Of a stretch of DNA of 64,000 nucleotides, positions 48,557-58,138 are shown in pieces (positions within the stretch are counted from its first letter, which is position 1; each line of letters starts with the position of its first letter). This DNA is from Bacillus sp. 2B10. GTDB lineage: Bacteria > Pseudomonadota > Alphaproteobacteria > Sphingomonadales > Sphingomonadaceae. The notes under the pieces are model-generated. The model worked only from the letters and a program-made list of their open reading frames with translations, was not told where the DNA came from and did not search any database. The stretch spans positions 62,001 through 126,000 of the forward strand of contig RPSH01000006.1 in assembly GCA_003946805.1 (NCBI GenBank), written 5' to 3'. A program made the position numbers and the translations under genes.

Positions 48557-49286
48557 CCTTAGCATAGCTGCGAATGCTGAACGGGAGCGTCGCCAGATAG
48601 GCGACGCATACCACGCTCAGCGTCTGCCACGGTGCCGAAACCAGTGCCGCCGCGACGATCACCACGCCCGCCATCGCTTCGAAGCGGATGTTGCGGCGTA
48701 GCTTGAGCGACGACCAGCTGAACGTGGCGAGGCTCGATACCATCAGGAACGCGACGAACGCGACCCATGGCGCCACCACCCATGGCGACCGGAACCATTC
48801 GAGGTCGGTCCAGATCCACGCATAGAGCGGCAGCATCGCCAGCCCCGCCCCGGCGGGTGCCGGAATCCCCGTAAGGAACCCGGCCGACTTGTGCGGCTGC
48901 TCCGCGACGTCGATGCGCGCATTGAAGCGGGCAAGGCGCAGCGCGGTGAACACCGCATAGATCAGCGACACGATCCAGCCGACCCGCGGTTCGGCCAGCA
49001 GCGCCCACAGATACATGATGAGCGCCGGCGACACGCCAAACGAGATCGCATCCGACAGCGAGTCCAGCTCGGCCCCGAAGCGGCTTTCGCCTCGCACCAG
49101 CCGCGCGACGCGGCCATCCAGCCCGTCGAGCACGCCGGCCAGCAGCACCATCAGCACGGCACGTTCCCATTCCCCGCCGATCGCGAAGCGGATGCCGGTC
49201 AGGCCGGAACACAGTGCCAGCGCGGTGATGGCATTGGGGGCGACCGCGCGGAGCGGAATACCACGGACGGGGAGCGGACGGCGCAT
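48519..49286 (-). CDS. pssA: CDP-diacylglycerol--serine O-phosphatidyltransferase
   Basis: PssA makes phosphatidylserine from CDP-diacylglycerol and serine in the inner membrane. The 255-residue, multi-pass product has the CDP-alcohol phosphotransferase motif DG-x2-GR-x-AR ... G-x3-D-x3-D (DGLDGRVAR then GAELDSLSD). It begins one base after the psd stop, so the two consecutive steps to phosphatidylethanolamine are co-transcribed. Its 3' end overlaps the convergent small membrane gene by 38 bp. Confidence 0.95.
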   Translation of the reverse strand: MRRPLPVRGIPLRAVAPNAITALALCSGLTGIRFAIGGEWERAVLMVLLAGVLDGLDGRVARLVRGESRFGAELDSLSDAISFGVSPALIMYLWALLAEPRVGWIVSLIYAVFTALRLARFNARIDVAEQPHKSAGFLTGIPAPAGAGLAMLPLYAWIWTDLEWFRSPWVVAPWVAFVAFLMVSSLATFSWSSLKLRRNIRFEAMAGVVIVAAALVSAPWQTLSVVCVAYLATLPFSIRSYAKVRRQREAAVPRP

Positions 49287-49287
49287 C

Positions 49288-50019
49288 TTACTGAGTGATC
49301 CCGGTGGCGGCGGTCAGGCCCGGCCGGCCGAGTACCGTCTCGCCCGCTACGCTGCGTTGACCCAACGTCACTTGTGGTTCGATCCCTTCCGGCAGGAACA
49401 CGTCGACGCGACTGCCGAAGCGGATCAGCCCGATCCGCTGCCCCGCCGCGACGAAGTCTCCGGGCTTCACGAACCCGACGATCCGCCGCGCGACCAGCCC
49501 CGCGATCTGGGTAAAGCCGACCCGCCGGCCATCCAGCCCTTCGACGACGATATGCTGGCGTTCGTTCTCGTCACTAGCCTTGTCGAGGTCGGCATTGAGG
49601 AACTTGCCCGAGATATAGACCACCTGCCGGATCGTGCCGGCGATCGGCGTGCGGTTGATATGCACGTCGAACACCGACATGAAGATCGATACCCGCACCA
49701 GCGGCTGGTCGCCCAGACCGTTGAGCCCGCGCAGCTCGACCGGCAATTCGACACGCTGGATCATCGTGACCAGCCCGTCGGCAGGCGCGACGATCAGCCC
49801 GTCGCCCTGCGGCGTGGTGCGTACCGGATCGCGGAAGAACGACGCGACCCACAGCGTCACCAGCCCCATCGGCCACGCGAGCGTCTCCCACGCCATGAAG
49901 GCGAGGAAGGCGGTGACGACGGCGGCGATGAGGACGTATTTGCGCCCTTCGGGATGAACCGGGGGCCAGCGCCACTTGACGGTCGTGGTGCCGACCGCGG
50001 GCTTTTCGAGCGATGCCAT
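49288..50019 (-). CDS. psd: Phosphatidylserine decarboxylase proenzyme
   Basis: Psd decarboxylates phosphatidylserine to phosphatidylethanolamine. The 243-residue product has N-terminal hydrophobic segments (about residues 28-62), the catalytic core [18 protein letters not shown] and the autocleavage site [11 protein letters not shown], whose serine would become the pyruvoyl group of the alpha chain. It is the short alphaproteobacterial type. ATG 50019 is followed directly by pssA; a longer frame across icd is a shadow. Confidence 0.95.
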   Translation of the reverse strand: MASLEKPAVGTTTVKWRWPPVHPEGRKYVLIAAVVTAFLAFMAWETLAWPMGLVTLWVASFFRDPVRTTPQGDGLIVAPADGLVTMIQRVELPVELRGLNGLGDQPLVRVSIFMSVFDVHINRTPIAGTIRQVVYISGKFLNADLDKASDENERQHIVVEGLDGRRVGFTQIAGLVARRIVGFVKPGDFVAAGQRIGLIRFGSRVDVFLPEGIEPQVTLGQRSVAGETVLGRPGLTAATGITQ

Positions 50020-50151
50020 GAAGCGTGGTGTACCCAAGGCGAGCCGTGCTGACAACCGCCCTGCATTTCCGTGGGCGGCGGCATGCGGTTGATCGCGGGC
50101 CGGCGACCCCGTAAGGCCCCTCGCAATCGCAACAAAATCGAGAGCAGGCGC

Positions 50152-51372
50152 ATGGCGAAGATCAAGGTCAAAACCCCGGTCGTGGAAATCGACGGCGACG
50201 AGATGACCCGCATCATCTGGGCATGGATTCGCGAACGGCTGATCCAGCCCTATCTCGACATCCAGCTCGATTACTACGACCTCGGCATCGAGAAGCGCGA
50301 CGAGACCGACGACAAGATCACCGTCGACAGCGCCAAGGCGATCCAGAAGTACGGCGTCGGCGTGAAGTGCGCCACGATCACCCCCGACGAACAACGCGTC
50401 GAGGAATTCGGCCTCAAGAAGATGTGGCGTTCGCCCAACGGGACGATCCGCAACATCCTGGGCGGCGTGGTGTTCCGCGAACCGATCGTCATCTCGAACG
50501 TGCCGCGCCTGATCCCGGGCTGGACCAAGCCGATCGTCGTCGGCCGCCACGCGTTCGGCGATCAGTACAAGGCGACCGATTTCAAGGTCCCCGGTGCCGG
50601 CAAGCTGACCATGAAGTGGGAAGGCACCGACGGTCAGGTGATCGAGGAGGAAGTGTTCGACTTCCCCGCCGCCGGCGTCGCCATGGGCATGTACAACCTC
50701 GACGAATCGATCCGCGATTTCGCCCGCGCGTCTATGAACTACGGCCTCGGCCGCGGCTGGCCGGTGTACCTGTCGACCAAGAACACGATCCTCAAGGCCT
50801 ATGACGGCCGGTTCAAGGACATTTTCGAGGAAGTGTTCGCGACCGAGTTCAAGGACCAGTTCCAGGCCGCCGGCATCGAATATCAGCACCGCCTGATCGA
50901 CGACATGGTCGCCAGCGCGCTCAAGTGGCACGGCGAGTTCGTCTGGGCCTGCAAGAACTATGACGGCGACGTGCAGTCGGACCAGGTCGCACAGGGCTTC
51001 GGCTCGCTCGGCCTCATGACCTCGGTACTGATGTCGCCGGACGGCAAGACGATCGAGGCCGAAGCGGCGCATGGCACCGTCACGCGCCACTATCGCCAGC
51101 ATCAGCAGGGCAAGGCGACCTCGACCAACCCGATCGCGTCGATCTTCGCATGGACCGGCGGCCTGAAGTATCGCGGCAAGTTCGACGACACGCCCGAGGT
51201 GACGCAGTTCGCCGAGACGCTGGAGCGCGTCTGCATCGAGACCGTCGAGGCCGGCCACATGACCAAGGATCTCGCGATCCTGATCGGCCCGGACCAGCCG
51301 TGGATGACGACCGAGCAGTTCTTCGAACAGGTCCGCGTCAACCTCGAAGCGGCGATGGGCAAGCAGGGCTAA
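50152..51372 (+). CDS. icd: NADP-dependent isocitrate dehydrogenase
   Basis: This TCA-cycle enzyme oxidises isocitrate to 2-oxoglutarate with NADP. The 406-residue product belongs to the eukaryotic-like dimeric subfamily used by many Alphaproteobacteria: [54 protein letters not shown] 50152 opens [10 protein letters not shown], the family start; an extension to 50071 has no conserved sequence. It is monocistronic, with a hairpin terminator downstream. Confidence 0.97.
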   Translation: MAKIKVKTPVVEIDGDEMTRIIWAWIRERLIQPYLDIQLDYYDLGIEKRDETDDKITVDSAKAIQKYGVGVKCATITPDEQRVEEFGLKKMWRSPNGTIRNILGGVVFREPIVISNVPRLIPGWTKPIVVGRHAFGDQYKATDFKVPGAGKLTMKWEGTDGQVIEEEVFDFPAAGVAMGMYNLDESIRDFARASMNYGLGRGWPVYLSTKNTILKAYDGRFKDIFEEVFATEFKDQFQAAGIEYQHRLIDDMVASALKWHGEFVWACKNYDGDVQSDQVAQGFGSLGLMTSVLMSPDGKTIEAEAAHGTVTRHYRQHQQGKATSTNPIASIFAWTGGLKYRGKFDDTPEVTQFAETLERVCIETVEAGHMTKDLAILIGPDQPWMTTEQFFEQVRVNLEAAMGKQG

Positions 51373-51397
51373 GTCCCGCTCCAGCGATACCGGTACG

Positions 51398-51425
51398 CGG
51401 CGTCCGTCCTTCCGGATGGGCGCCG
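51398..51425 (+). terminator. Hairpin terminator of icd
   Basis: CGGCGTCCGTCC and GGATGGGCGCCG form a 12-bp stem (two G-T pairs) with loop TTCC, 26 bp after the icd stop, followed by TTCG. The short T tract makes strength uncertain. Confidence 0.6.
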
Positions 51426-51476
51426 TTCGTGCATTGGCGGTTGCCGCGTCCGTACCGCATCCGCAACAATGGCGGC

Positions 51477-53252
51477 ATGCCATTGCCGATTGATTCGACG
51501 CCGTTCAGCGATTCGCTGGTGATCCTTGGGGCCGCCGGGCTCGTCATTCCCGCTTTCGCCCGGTTTCGCGTCAACCCGGTGATCGGGTTCATCCTCGTCG
51601 GGGTACTGGTCGGGCCGTTCGGGCTGGGCGCGCTGGTCGACCGGGCGCCTTGGCTGTTCCACATCACCATCACCGACCGTCACTCGATCGAACCCTTTGC
51701 CGAATTCGGCATCGTGCTGCTGCTGTTCTCGATCGGGCTGGAACTGTCGTTCAAGCGGCTCTGGGCGATGCGGCGGCAGGTGTTCGGGCTGGGCGCGGCG
51801 GAACTGTTCGGATCTGGGCTGCTGATCGGCGTCGGGCTGATGCTGCTGGGCCAGCCGACGGCGGGGGCGATCGGGCTGGGGCTCGCGCTGGCGCTGTCGT
51901 CGACCGCGCTGGTGCTGCCGATGGCGGGGACGACCGGCCCGGTCGGGCGCACCGCCTTCTCGATGCTGCTGTTCGAAGATCTGGCGCTCGTCCCGATCAT
52001 CTTCGCGCTGGGTGCGCTGGCGCCGACCGCGACCGACGACGGGTGGGTCGGGCTGGCCAACACCGCGATGTGGGGCGGCCTTAGCGTCGTCGGGCTCTAT
52101 GCTGCCGGCCGGCTGTTCCTGCCGCGGCTGTTCGCACAGGCGGCGCGGACCAAGAGCCCCGAACTGTTCCTGTCGGCCAGCCTGCTGGTCGTGATCGTCG
52201 CCAGCCTAGTCACCACCGCCGCCGGCCTGTCGCCGATCGTCGGCGCGCTGCTCGCCGGGCTGCTGATCGCCGAAACCGAATATCACAGCGAGGTCGAGGT
52301 CATCACCGCGCCGTTCAAGGGGCTGGCGCTGGGCGTGTTCCTGATTACCGTCGGCATGAGCCTCGACCTCGCGACGATCGCCGACAACTGGGGCGAACTG
52401 CTCGGCGCGATCGCGGCGGTGGTGGTGCTGAAGGCCGCGGTGACCGGCGGGCTGCTGTGGATCAACGGCGTGCGTCCCGGTACCGCGACCGAAACCGGGC
52501 TGCTGATGTCGAGCCCGTCGGAAACGACGCTGATCGTGCTCGCCGCCGCAACACAGGCGCAGCTGATCCAGCCGTCGACCGCCGCCTTCTGGCAGACGGT
52601 CACCGCCATCGGCCTGACGATCACGCCGCTGCTGGCGACGCTCGGCAAGCGTGCGTCACGCCGGATCGAGCGCCGCGTCGGCTCGCCCGAAGAAGCGCCG
52701 GTCGACGCGGTCGGGGCACGCGTCGTCATCATCGGCTTCGGCCGGGTCGGGCGGCTGGTGGCCGAAATGCTCAAGACCCATGGCAAGCCGTATATCGCGG
52801 TCGATTCCGACATCGACAATGTCGCGACGGCGCGGGCGGAGGGGCATCCGATCCTGTTCGGCGACGTCAGCCGCTCCGAACTGGTCGACCGGCTCGACCT
52901 TGGCCGCGCGTCGGCGCTGGTGCTGACGATGGACGATCCGGTGCTGACCGTGCGGCTGACGCGGCGGGTGCGCGGCTGGGTGCCGAAGCTGACCATCCTC
53001 GCCCGCGCGCGCGATGCGACCCATGCCGCCGAACTCTATGCCGCAGGTGTCAGCGACGCCGTCCCCGAAACGCTCGAAAGCTCGCTGCAGCTGTCGGAGG
53101 CGGTACTGGTCGACCTCGGCGTGGCGATGGGCCCGGTGATCGCATCGATCCACGAGAAGCGCGACGAACTGCGCCAGACGATCCGCGAACAGGCCGATCT
53201 GGAACGCGAACCCCGCATCCGCCGCCTGCGCCGGATCGACGATCCGGTATAG
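51477..53252 (+). CDS. CPA2 family monovalent cation:proton antiporter with TrkA-N domain (KefB/YbaL type)
   Basis: The 591-residue product has about twelve transmembrane segments (residues 15-390) of the Na+/H+ exchanger fold. It then has a cytoplasmic NAD-binding RCK/TrkA-N domain (about residues 415-530; [25 protein letters not shown]) and a charged tail. It probably exports K+ or Na+ against protons, opposite to the Kdp uptake pump. ATG 51477 is chosen because upstream frame sequence lies in icd. It converges on the dehydrogenase gene 9 bp away. Confidence 0.9.
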   Translation: MPLPIDSTPFSDSLVILGAAGLVIPAFARFRVNPVIGFILVGVLVGPFGLGALVDRAPWLFHITITDRHSIEPFAEFGIVLLLFSIGLELSFKRLWAMRRQVFGLGAAELFGSGLLIGVGLMLLGQPTAGAIGLGLALALSSTALVLPMAGTTGPVGRTAFSMLLFEDLALVPIIFALGALAPTATDDGWVGLANTAMWGGLSVVGLYAAGRLFLPRLFAQAARTKSPELFLSASLLVVIVASLVTTAAGLSPIVGALLAGLLIAETEYHSEVEVITAPFKGLALGVFLITVGMSLDLATIADNWGELLGAIAAVVVLKAAVTGGLLWINGVRPGTATETGLLMSSPSETTLIVLAAATQAQLIQPSTAAFWQTVTAIGLTITPLLATLGKRASRRIERRVGSPEEAPVDAVGARVVIIGFGRVGRLVAEMLKTHGKPYIAVDSDIDNVATARAEGHPILFGDVSRSELVDRLDLGRASALVLTMDDPVLTVRLTRRVRGWVPKLTILARARDATHAAELYAAGVSDAVPETLESSLQLSEAVLVDLGVAMGPVIASIHEKRDELRQTIREQADLEREPRIRRLRRIDDPV

Positions 53253-53261
53253 GCTCGCGCC

Positions 53262-54311
53262 TCAGCCGCGCCCGATCAACCGCCGGGCGATGGCGTCGGC
53301 GACGTCGGAATGCGGCCTGCCGCTCGCGTCGCTCTCGTCCCACACCTGCACCAGCCGCTCGGGGATACGGGCGATGCGCGCTTCCACTTCGGCGCGGTCG
53401 CCCTGGCCGAGATATTCGAGCGCCACGTTGATGATGCCGCCCGCGTTGATGACGTAATCGGGCGCATACAGGATGTCGCGATCCTGCAGGCGCGCGCCGT
53501 CGGCTGTCGTCGCCAGCTGGTTGTTGGCGCCACCCGCGACCGCACGGCACCGGAGCGCCGCGATCGTTGTCTCGTCAAGCACCGCGCCCAGCGCATTGGG
53601 GCTGACGATATCGGCGTCGAGCGTCAGCACCGATCTGGGATCGGTCGTCGTCGCGCCCAGTTCGCTCGCCAGCGCTTCGGCGCGCGCTTCGTTGACATCG
53701 GCCAGCGTCAGCACCGCGCCGTCCTGCGCCAGCAGCCGCGCCAGCCCGCCGCCGACCGAACCGACGCCCTGGATCGCCACGCGCACGCCGCGCATGTCGT
53801 CGCTGCCCAGCGCGCGCTTCGCCGCCGCCCGCACGCCCAGATAGACGCCCATCGCGGTGAACGGCCCCGGATCGCCACCGGCATTGCCCGCCGCGACCGG
53901 CAGGCCCGAGACATATCGGGTCGATCCCGAAATGGTTATCATGTCGGCTTCCGACATGCCGACATCCTCGGCCGTCACATAGCGACCGCCCAGCGATTCG
54001 ACCGCACGACCGAACGCCGCCAGCAGGTCCGGAGTCTTCGCGCCGCCCTCGGGGGCCAGCACCACGCCCTTGCCACCGCCCATCGGCAGCCCGGCCATCG
54101 CATTCTTGAAGCTCATGCCGCGCGACAGGCGCAGCGCGTCGGTCACCGCCGCATCGCTGCTGCCGTAACGCCAGAAGCGCACGCCGCCCGCCGCCGGGCC
54201 GAGCGCGGTCGAATGGACGGCGATGACGCAACGCAGACCGGTCCGGTGATCGGAAAAGAGGTGGATACCCTCGTGATCGTCGAAGTCGGGATAGCCCCAA
54301 TCGGTCTGCAC
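53262..54311 (-). CDS. Leu/Phe/Val-type amino acid dehydrogenase
   Basis: This 349-residue NAD-dependent oxidative deaminase has the catalytic lysine in GLPMGGGKGVVLAP, the glycine-rich HSTALGPAAGGVRFW and the nucleotide-binding GVGSVGGGLARLL. Leucine and phenylalanine dehydrogenases of this length convert branched-chain or aromatic amino acids to 2-oxo acids. GTG at 54311 is used as start: a GGAG ribosome site lies eight bases upstream, whereas the longer frame from 54380 would run through the tRNA-His gene. Substrate preference cannot be decided from these motifs. Confidence 0.9.
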   Translation of the reverse strand: MQTDWGYPDFDDHEGIHLFSDHRTGLRCVIAVHSTALGPAAGGVRFWRYGSSDAAVTDALRLSRGMSFKNAMAGLPMGGGKGVVLAPEGGAKTPDLLAAFGRAVESLGGRYVTAEDVGMSEADMITISGSTRYVSGLPVAAGNAGGDPGPFTAMGVYLGVRAAAKRALGSDDMRGVRVAIQGVGSVGGGLARLLAQDGAVLTLADVNEARAEALASELGATTTDPRSVLTLDADIVSPNALGAVLDETTIAALRCRAVAGGANNQLATTADGARLQDRDILYAPDYVINAGGIINVALEYLGQGDRAEVEARIARIPERLVQVWDESDASGRPHSDVADAIARRLIGRG

Positions 54312-54337
54312 GGCGGCGGCTCCAGCGCTGTAAGGGA

Positions 54338-54415
54338 TGGGGCGACCGACGGGACTTGAACCCGCAACTTCCGGCATCACAAGCCGGCGCTCTAACCAAT
54401 TGAACTACGGTCGCC
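54338..54415 (-). tRNA. tRNA-His (anticodon GTG)
   Basis: The minus strand folds into a cloverleaf with anticodon GTG in loop TTGTGAT. The encoded G at position -1 (54415) pairs with C73 (54341), giving the eight-pair acceptor stem specific to tRNA-His. CCA is encoded (54340-54338). It lies 26 bp upstream of the dehydrogenase start on the same strand. Confidence 0.96.
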
Positions 54416-54495
54416 GTGGAGTGGCGCGATTAGCCGCGCGGGACGCATCGGTCAAGCAGTGGCATCGCGACAATCGTTCTGGCAGAAAATCGCCC

Positions 54496-55161
54496 ATGGA
54501 ACCGCCCCCTTCCCCCTCGACGCCCGGCTCGGGCTTCCCCGCCGGGCCGGTGATCGACCACATCATGGCCCGCCCCGGCGTGCAGCGCGTGCCGAGTGCG
54601 AAGCTGTCGCTGTTCATCCGCCGCGGCCTGATTCCCGCCGACCTGTGCACCGCGCTGATCGAACGGATCGACGCCACGCGGCGGCCGTCGACCATCGCCG
54701 ATGCCAATGGCGACCCGACCTTTCGCACCAGCGAGACCTGCGACCTCGATTCGACCGATCCGGTCGTCGCCGCCGCGGAAACGCTGATCTACGGCTTTTG
54801 CGGGCTCGATCCGGCGCATGGCGAACCGTTGCAGGGACAACGCTATGCCGTGGGGCAGGAGTTCAAGGCACATACCGACTATTTCGACCCGCAAGGCCGC
54901 GACTTTGCGCGATACTGCTCGGTCGCCGGCAACCGGACATGGACGGTGATGCTGTACTTGAACGAACCCGGCGCGGGTGGCGCGACATGGTTCAGGGCGA
55001 TCGACAAGATCGTCCAGCCCGAAACCGGCAAGTTGCTGGCATGGAACAACCTGCGCCCCGACGGCAGCCCCAATCCGGCGACGCTCCACCACGGGATGAA
55101 GGTGCGCGACGGCACCAAATATGTCCTGACCAAATGGTTTCGCGAACGCCCCTGGGGATAG
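54496..55161 (+). CDS. 2-oxoglutarate/Fe(II) oxygenase, prolyl 4-hydroxylase family
   Basis: The 221-residue product has the P4H double-stranded beta-helix. Iron ligands are HTD in FKAHTDYFD and a distal histidine in LHHGMKV, and the 2-oxoglutarate-binding lysine lies in TKYVLTKWF. The catalytic partner region NRTWTVMLYLNEP is also typical. It may hydroxylate prolines in a bacterial protein or act on a small molecule; no target is suggested by neighbours. ATG 54496 follows the divergent tRNA-His; an extension to 54337 reads antisense through the tRNA. Confidence 0.88.
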   Translation: MEPPPSPSTPGSGFPAGPVIDHIMARPGVQRVPSAKLSLFIRRGLIPADLCTALIERIDATRRPSTIADANGDPTFRTSETCDLDSTDPVVAAAETLIYGFCGLDPAHGEPLQGQRYAVGQEFKAHTDYFDPQGRDFARYCSVAGNRTWTVMLYLNEPGAGGATWFRAIDKIVQPETGKLLAWNNLRPDGSPNPATLHHGMKVRDGTKYVLTKWFRERPWG

Positions 55162-55165
55162 GCGA

Positions 55166-55197
55166 ACGGGCCGCCGGCATCGCTGCCGACGGCCCGT
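55166..55197. terminator. Shared hairpin between convergent oxygenase and TonB receptor genes
   Basis: ACGGGCC and GGCCCGT, with an inner GGC/GCC, form a GC-rich hairpin in the 56-bp convergent gap. Neither side has a clear T run. It can serve both transcripts. Confidence 0.6.
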
Positions 55198-55217
55198 CCT
55201 GCCTCGTCCGTCCGGGA

Positions 55218-58034
55218 TCAGAACTGCGCGGTGACGCCCAGCGAGAACATCCGGCCCAGATTGTAGCGGTTGATGAACACCTGGTTGGCGCCGAAATCCT
55301 GGCTTTCGGAATAGCGCGTTCCCGTCAGGTTGCGCGCCTCCGCCTTCACTTCCAGATTGGCACCGGCCACCTCGAACCCCTGCCGCACGACGAGGTCGAG
55401 GCGGATGCCGGGACGCTCGACGATGTCGGGCTGGAACCCTTGCCCCGACAGGTTCGACGGACCGCGATTGGTCACGCGGTCGCTGGCATAGTTGAACAGC
55501 AGCGTGACCTGCGACAGCGCCGCCGTGTCCTCCAGCCCGATCTGGACGTTGACCAGATGGTCCGACTGACCGGTCAGCGGCGCACCGTCGCGGAACAGCA
55601 GGTTAGCGCGACCAAAGCCCGCCGCGCAGCCGCCGATGCCGGGCGAACCCAGCGCCGCCGCCGGGTTCGGCACGCAGCTGCCGTCGGCGGTAATCTCCGA
55701 CTGGGTGTAGGTGTAGTTCGCCAGCAGCAGCAGGCGGCGGCTGGCGAAGAAATTGCCGAGGCTTTCGAGCGGCACGTACTTCTGCGCCTCGGCCTCGACG
55801 CCCCACAGCGTCGCCTTGGGCAGGAAGGTGAAGCCGGTCTGGAGCGTCGCATCGGGGCTGGGATAGAAGCCCGCCTGTTCGATCGGGTTGTCGATCCGCT
55901 TGTAGAAGCCGGCGGCGGTCACGCGCTGGTCGCGACCGAAGAACCATTCGTAGCGGGCTTCGAGGTTCCACAGCTCGGAATCGCGCAGGTTCGGGTTACC
56001 GAAGAACAGGCGGTCGGAGTCGGGATCGCGGAACTGCTGCGGCGCCAGCTCGCGGAACTGCGGCCGCGAGATCGTCTTGGCACCGCTCAGCCGGAGCTGC
56101 ATGTCCCGCGCGAAATTATAGGTCAGCGTCCCCGCCGGCAGCCAGTAGCCGTTCTTCAGCAGCGTCGATGCGCTGTTGACCGGGGTCACTTCCTCCCGCG
56201 CCGTTTCGTAGCGCACGCCGGCGACCGCGCGCAGGCCGTCGCCGACCTCCGCCTCGGCCTGGACGTAGCCGGCATGGATTTCGAGGCCCGCGTCATAGGC
56301 ATAGGCGCCGTTCTGCGTATTGAACTGCAGCTGGATGGTGCAGGCGTCGGGCCCGCGCTGCGGACAGGCGTTGAACAGCGAATCCGGCGACAGCAGATAG
56401 TCCGGGCGCAGCAGGTTGTTGGGGAAACCGGGCGCGGTACCGGCACCGTCGCTGGTCTGGTAGTTGAATTGCAGACGGCGCGAATTGCGATCGGTGTTCG
56501 AGTAGAAATAGCCCGCCGACACCGTCATCGGCCGGTCGGTCGGCAGCTTGTACGCCAGATCGGCCTGCCCGGTGTACAGGTTCTCGTCCAGTTCGCTGAA
56601 CACCACGCTCGCGAACGGCGAGAAGCGCTGCGTGACCTGATAGGCGCCGTTGCAGTTGAACCCGCGCGAGAAGGGCGCGCCATCGGTCGTGATCGGATAG
56701 CCGTTGGTCGTCCGGTTCGAGCAGAGATAGTCGAACTGCCGCTCGTACGGCGCGTTGCGCTTCGAATTGGCGTAGGCGCCGCGCGCGTCGAACTTCAGCG
56801 CGTCGGTCAGCTTGAACTCGCCGACCAGCTGCGTCTCGATCAGCTGGCGTTCGAACCAGTTGGTGTTCTGTTGCAGGCGCAGGCCGCTGAAATTGTTGTA
56901 CGCCTCCGATCCCGCCAGACGCCCCTGCTTGAGCGTGTCGTGGATATAGACGTTGGTCCAGCGGATGGTGTTGTCGTCGAACTCGTAGCCGAGGCCGACC
57001 AGCGCGTTGGCGACGACGCGATTGTCGGTAAGAACCGTGCGGAAGTCGTTGCGAACCGTACCGTTCTCGCTGACGCTGTCCTGCTGGATCGCGTCACGCG
57101 TCCGGAAGCTGTTGGACAGGCCGAGCGAGGCGATGACGCCCAGACGATCGCTGCCGATGTCGAACACCGACCCGCCGGCGATCTCGCCCGAAAAATTGGC
57201 GGGCAGCTGGTTGTTGACCTGCAACAACGTCGTGCGCGCGTTGTTCAGCTGCGCGACCTGCTCCGCGGAAAAGATGCCCGATCCCTGATCGGCGTTGCGG
57301 ATCAAGTCCGGCACGCCGCGCGTGCCGTCGTCATAGCCGAGCCAGTCGCTCTTGCCGCCGGCATAGACATAGCCGAGTTCGCTGGTCGTGACCGTGTCGG
57401 CCGCGATCGACCCGCCGATCGACAGGAAGTTCTTCTTAGGGATCGCCTTCGACGTCAGGTTGATGACGCCGCCGCCGAACTCGCCGGGGAAATTGACCGA
57501 ATAGGTCTTCTGCACCAGCGCCGATCCGACGATCGCGGTCGGGAAGATGTCGAGCGGAACCGACCGGCGCAGCGGTTCGGGGCTGGGCAGCGGCGATCCG
57601 TTGAGCAGCGACGACGAATAGCGATCGCCGAGGCCGCGGACATAGACGAAGCCGCCGCCGACGACCGACAGGCCGGTCACGCGGGTCAGCGCGCCGGCGA
57701 TGTCGCCGTCACCGGTGCGGGCGATGTCCGCTTCGGACAGCACCGACACGATCTGCGGCGTGGCGCGCACGACGTTCGGGATGTTGCGGCCGACGACGAC
57801 GATCTCCTGCGCCGCTTCCTCGTCGAAACCGGGCGAGGAAACTTCGGCCGGGGCGTCGGTCGTGGTGCCGTCCTGCGCCGTCGGGGTCGCGGTATCGGGC
57901 TGGGTACCGGTCTGCACGACCGGCGGCGTGGCCGGTGCGGGCGCCGGCGGCGTCGTGGACTGTGCCAGCACGGCCGGCGCGACCAGCTGGGATGTCAGGA
58001 GAAGGAGCGTTGCATAGGCGCGGCGGTGCTGCAT
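55218..58034 (-). CDS. TonB-dependent receptor paired with a lipoprotein
   Basis: The 938-residue receptor has a signal peptide (to about residue 25, PAVLAQ), a Pro/Thr-rich N-terminal segment (about residues 26-60) and a plug with IVSVLSEADIARTGDGDI. The plug also has the distinctive YVRGLGDRYSSSLLNG and NFPGEFGGGVINL stretches. The barrel ends LGVTAQF. This subclass differs from the receptor at 16295, which carries another plug signature. It lies 104 bp downstream of the lipoprotein gene on the same strand, with a strong hairpin between, so the pair probably functions together in uptake at the outer membrane. The ligand is unknown. Confidence 0.92.
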   Translation of the reverse strand: MQHRRAYATLLLLTSQLVAPAVLAQSTTPPAPAPATPPVVQTGTQPDTATPTAQDGTTTDAPAEVSSPGFDEEAAQEIVVVGRNIPNVVRATPQIVSVLSEADIARTGDGDIAGALTRVTGLSVVGGGFVYVRGLGDRYSSSLLNGSPLPSPEPLRRSVPLDIFPTAIVGSALVQKTYSVNFPGEFGGGVINLTSKAIPKKNFLSIGGSIAADTVTTSELGYVYAGGKSDWLGYDDGTRGVPDLIRNADQGSGIFSAEQVAQLNNARTTLLQVNNQLPANFSGEIAGGSVFDIGSDRLGVIASLGLSNSFRTRDAIQQDSVSENGTVRNDFRTVLTDNRVVANALVGLGYEFDDNTIRWTNVYIHDTLKQGRLAGSEAYNNFSGLRLQQNTNWFERQLIETQLVGEFKLTDALKFDARGAYANSKRNAPYERQFDYLCSNRTTNGYPITTDGAPFSRGFNCNGAYQVTQRFSPFASVVFSELDENLYTGQADLAYKLPTDRPMTVSAGYFYSNTDRNSRRLQFNYQTSDGAGTAPGFPNNLLRPDYLLSPDSLFNACPQRGPDACTIQLQFNTQNGAYAYDAGLEIHAGYVQAEAEVGDGLRAVAGVRYETAREEVTPVNSASTLLKNGYWLPAGTLTYNFARDMQLRLSGAKTISRPQFRELAPQQFRDPDSDRLFFGNPNLRDSELWNLEARYEWFFGRDQRVTAAGFYKRIDNPIEQAGFYPSPDATLQTGFTFLPKATLWGVEAEAQKYVPLESLGNFFASRRLLLLANYTYTQSEITADGSCVPNPAAALGSPGIGGCAAGFGRANLLFRDGAPLTGQSDHLVNVQIGLEDTAALSQVTLLFNYASDRVTNRGPSNLSGQGFQPDIVERPGIRLDLVVRQGFEVAGANLEVKAEARNLTGTRYSESQDFGANQVFINRYNLGRMFSLGVTAQF

Positions 58035-58070
58035 GACCGGGGGTCCACCTGTTCAAGTCGTAAAGAGCGA

Positions 58071-58104
58071 ATGCCGGGACGGGCGTATCGGCCCGCCCCG
58101 GCAT
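58071..58104 (-). promoter_or_regulatory. Intercistronic hairpin between lipoprotein and receptor genes
   Basis: ATGCCGGG-A-CGGGC, loop GTATCG, GCCCG-C-CCCGGCAT forms a 13-bp stem with one mismatch. With no T run after it, it is more likely an mRNA stability or processing element than a terminator, and could set unequal amounts of the two proteins. Confidence 0.5.
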
Positions 58105-58138
58105 CGGCGTGTCATCGCTGGGGCTGCGACGGGTCGGA

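Noticed and set aside
54312..54380. Longer N-terminus for the leucine-type dehydrogenase
   Set aside because: It would translate through the tRNA-His gene; GTG 54311 has a well-placed ribosome site.
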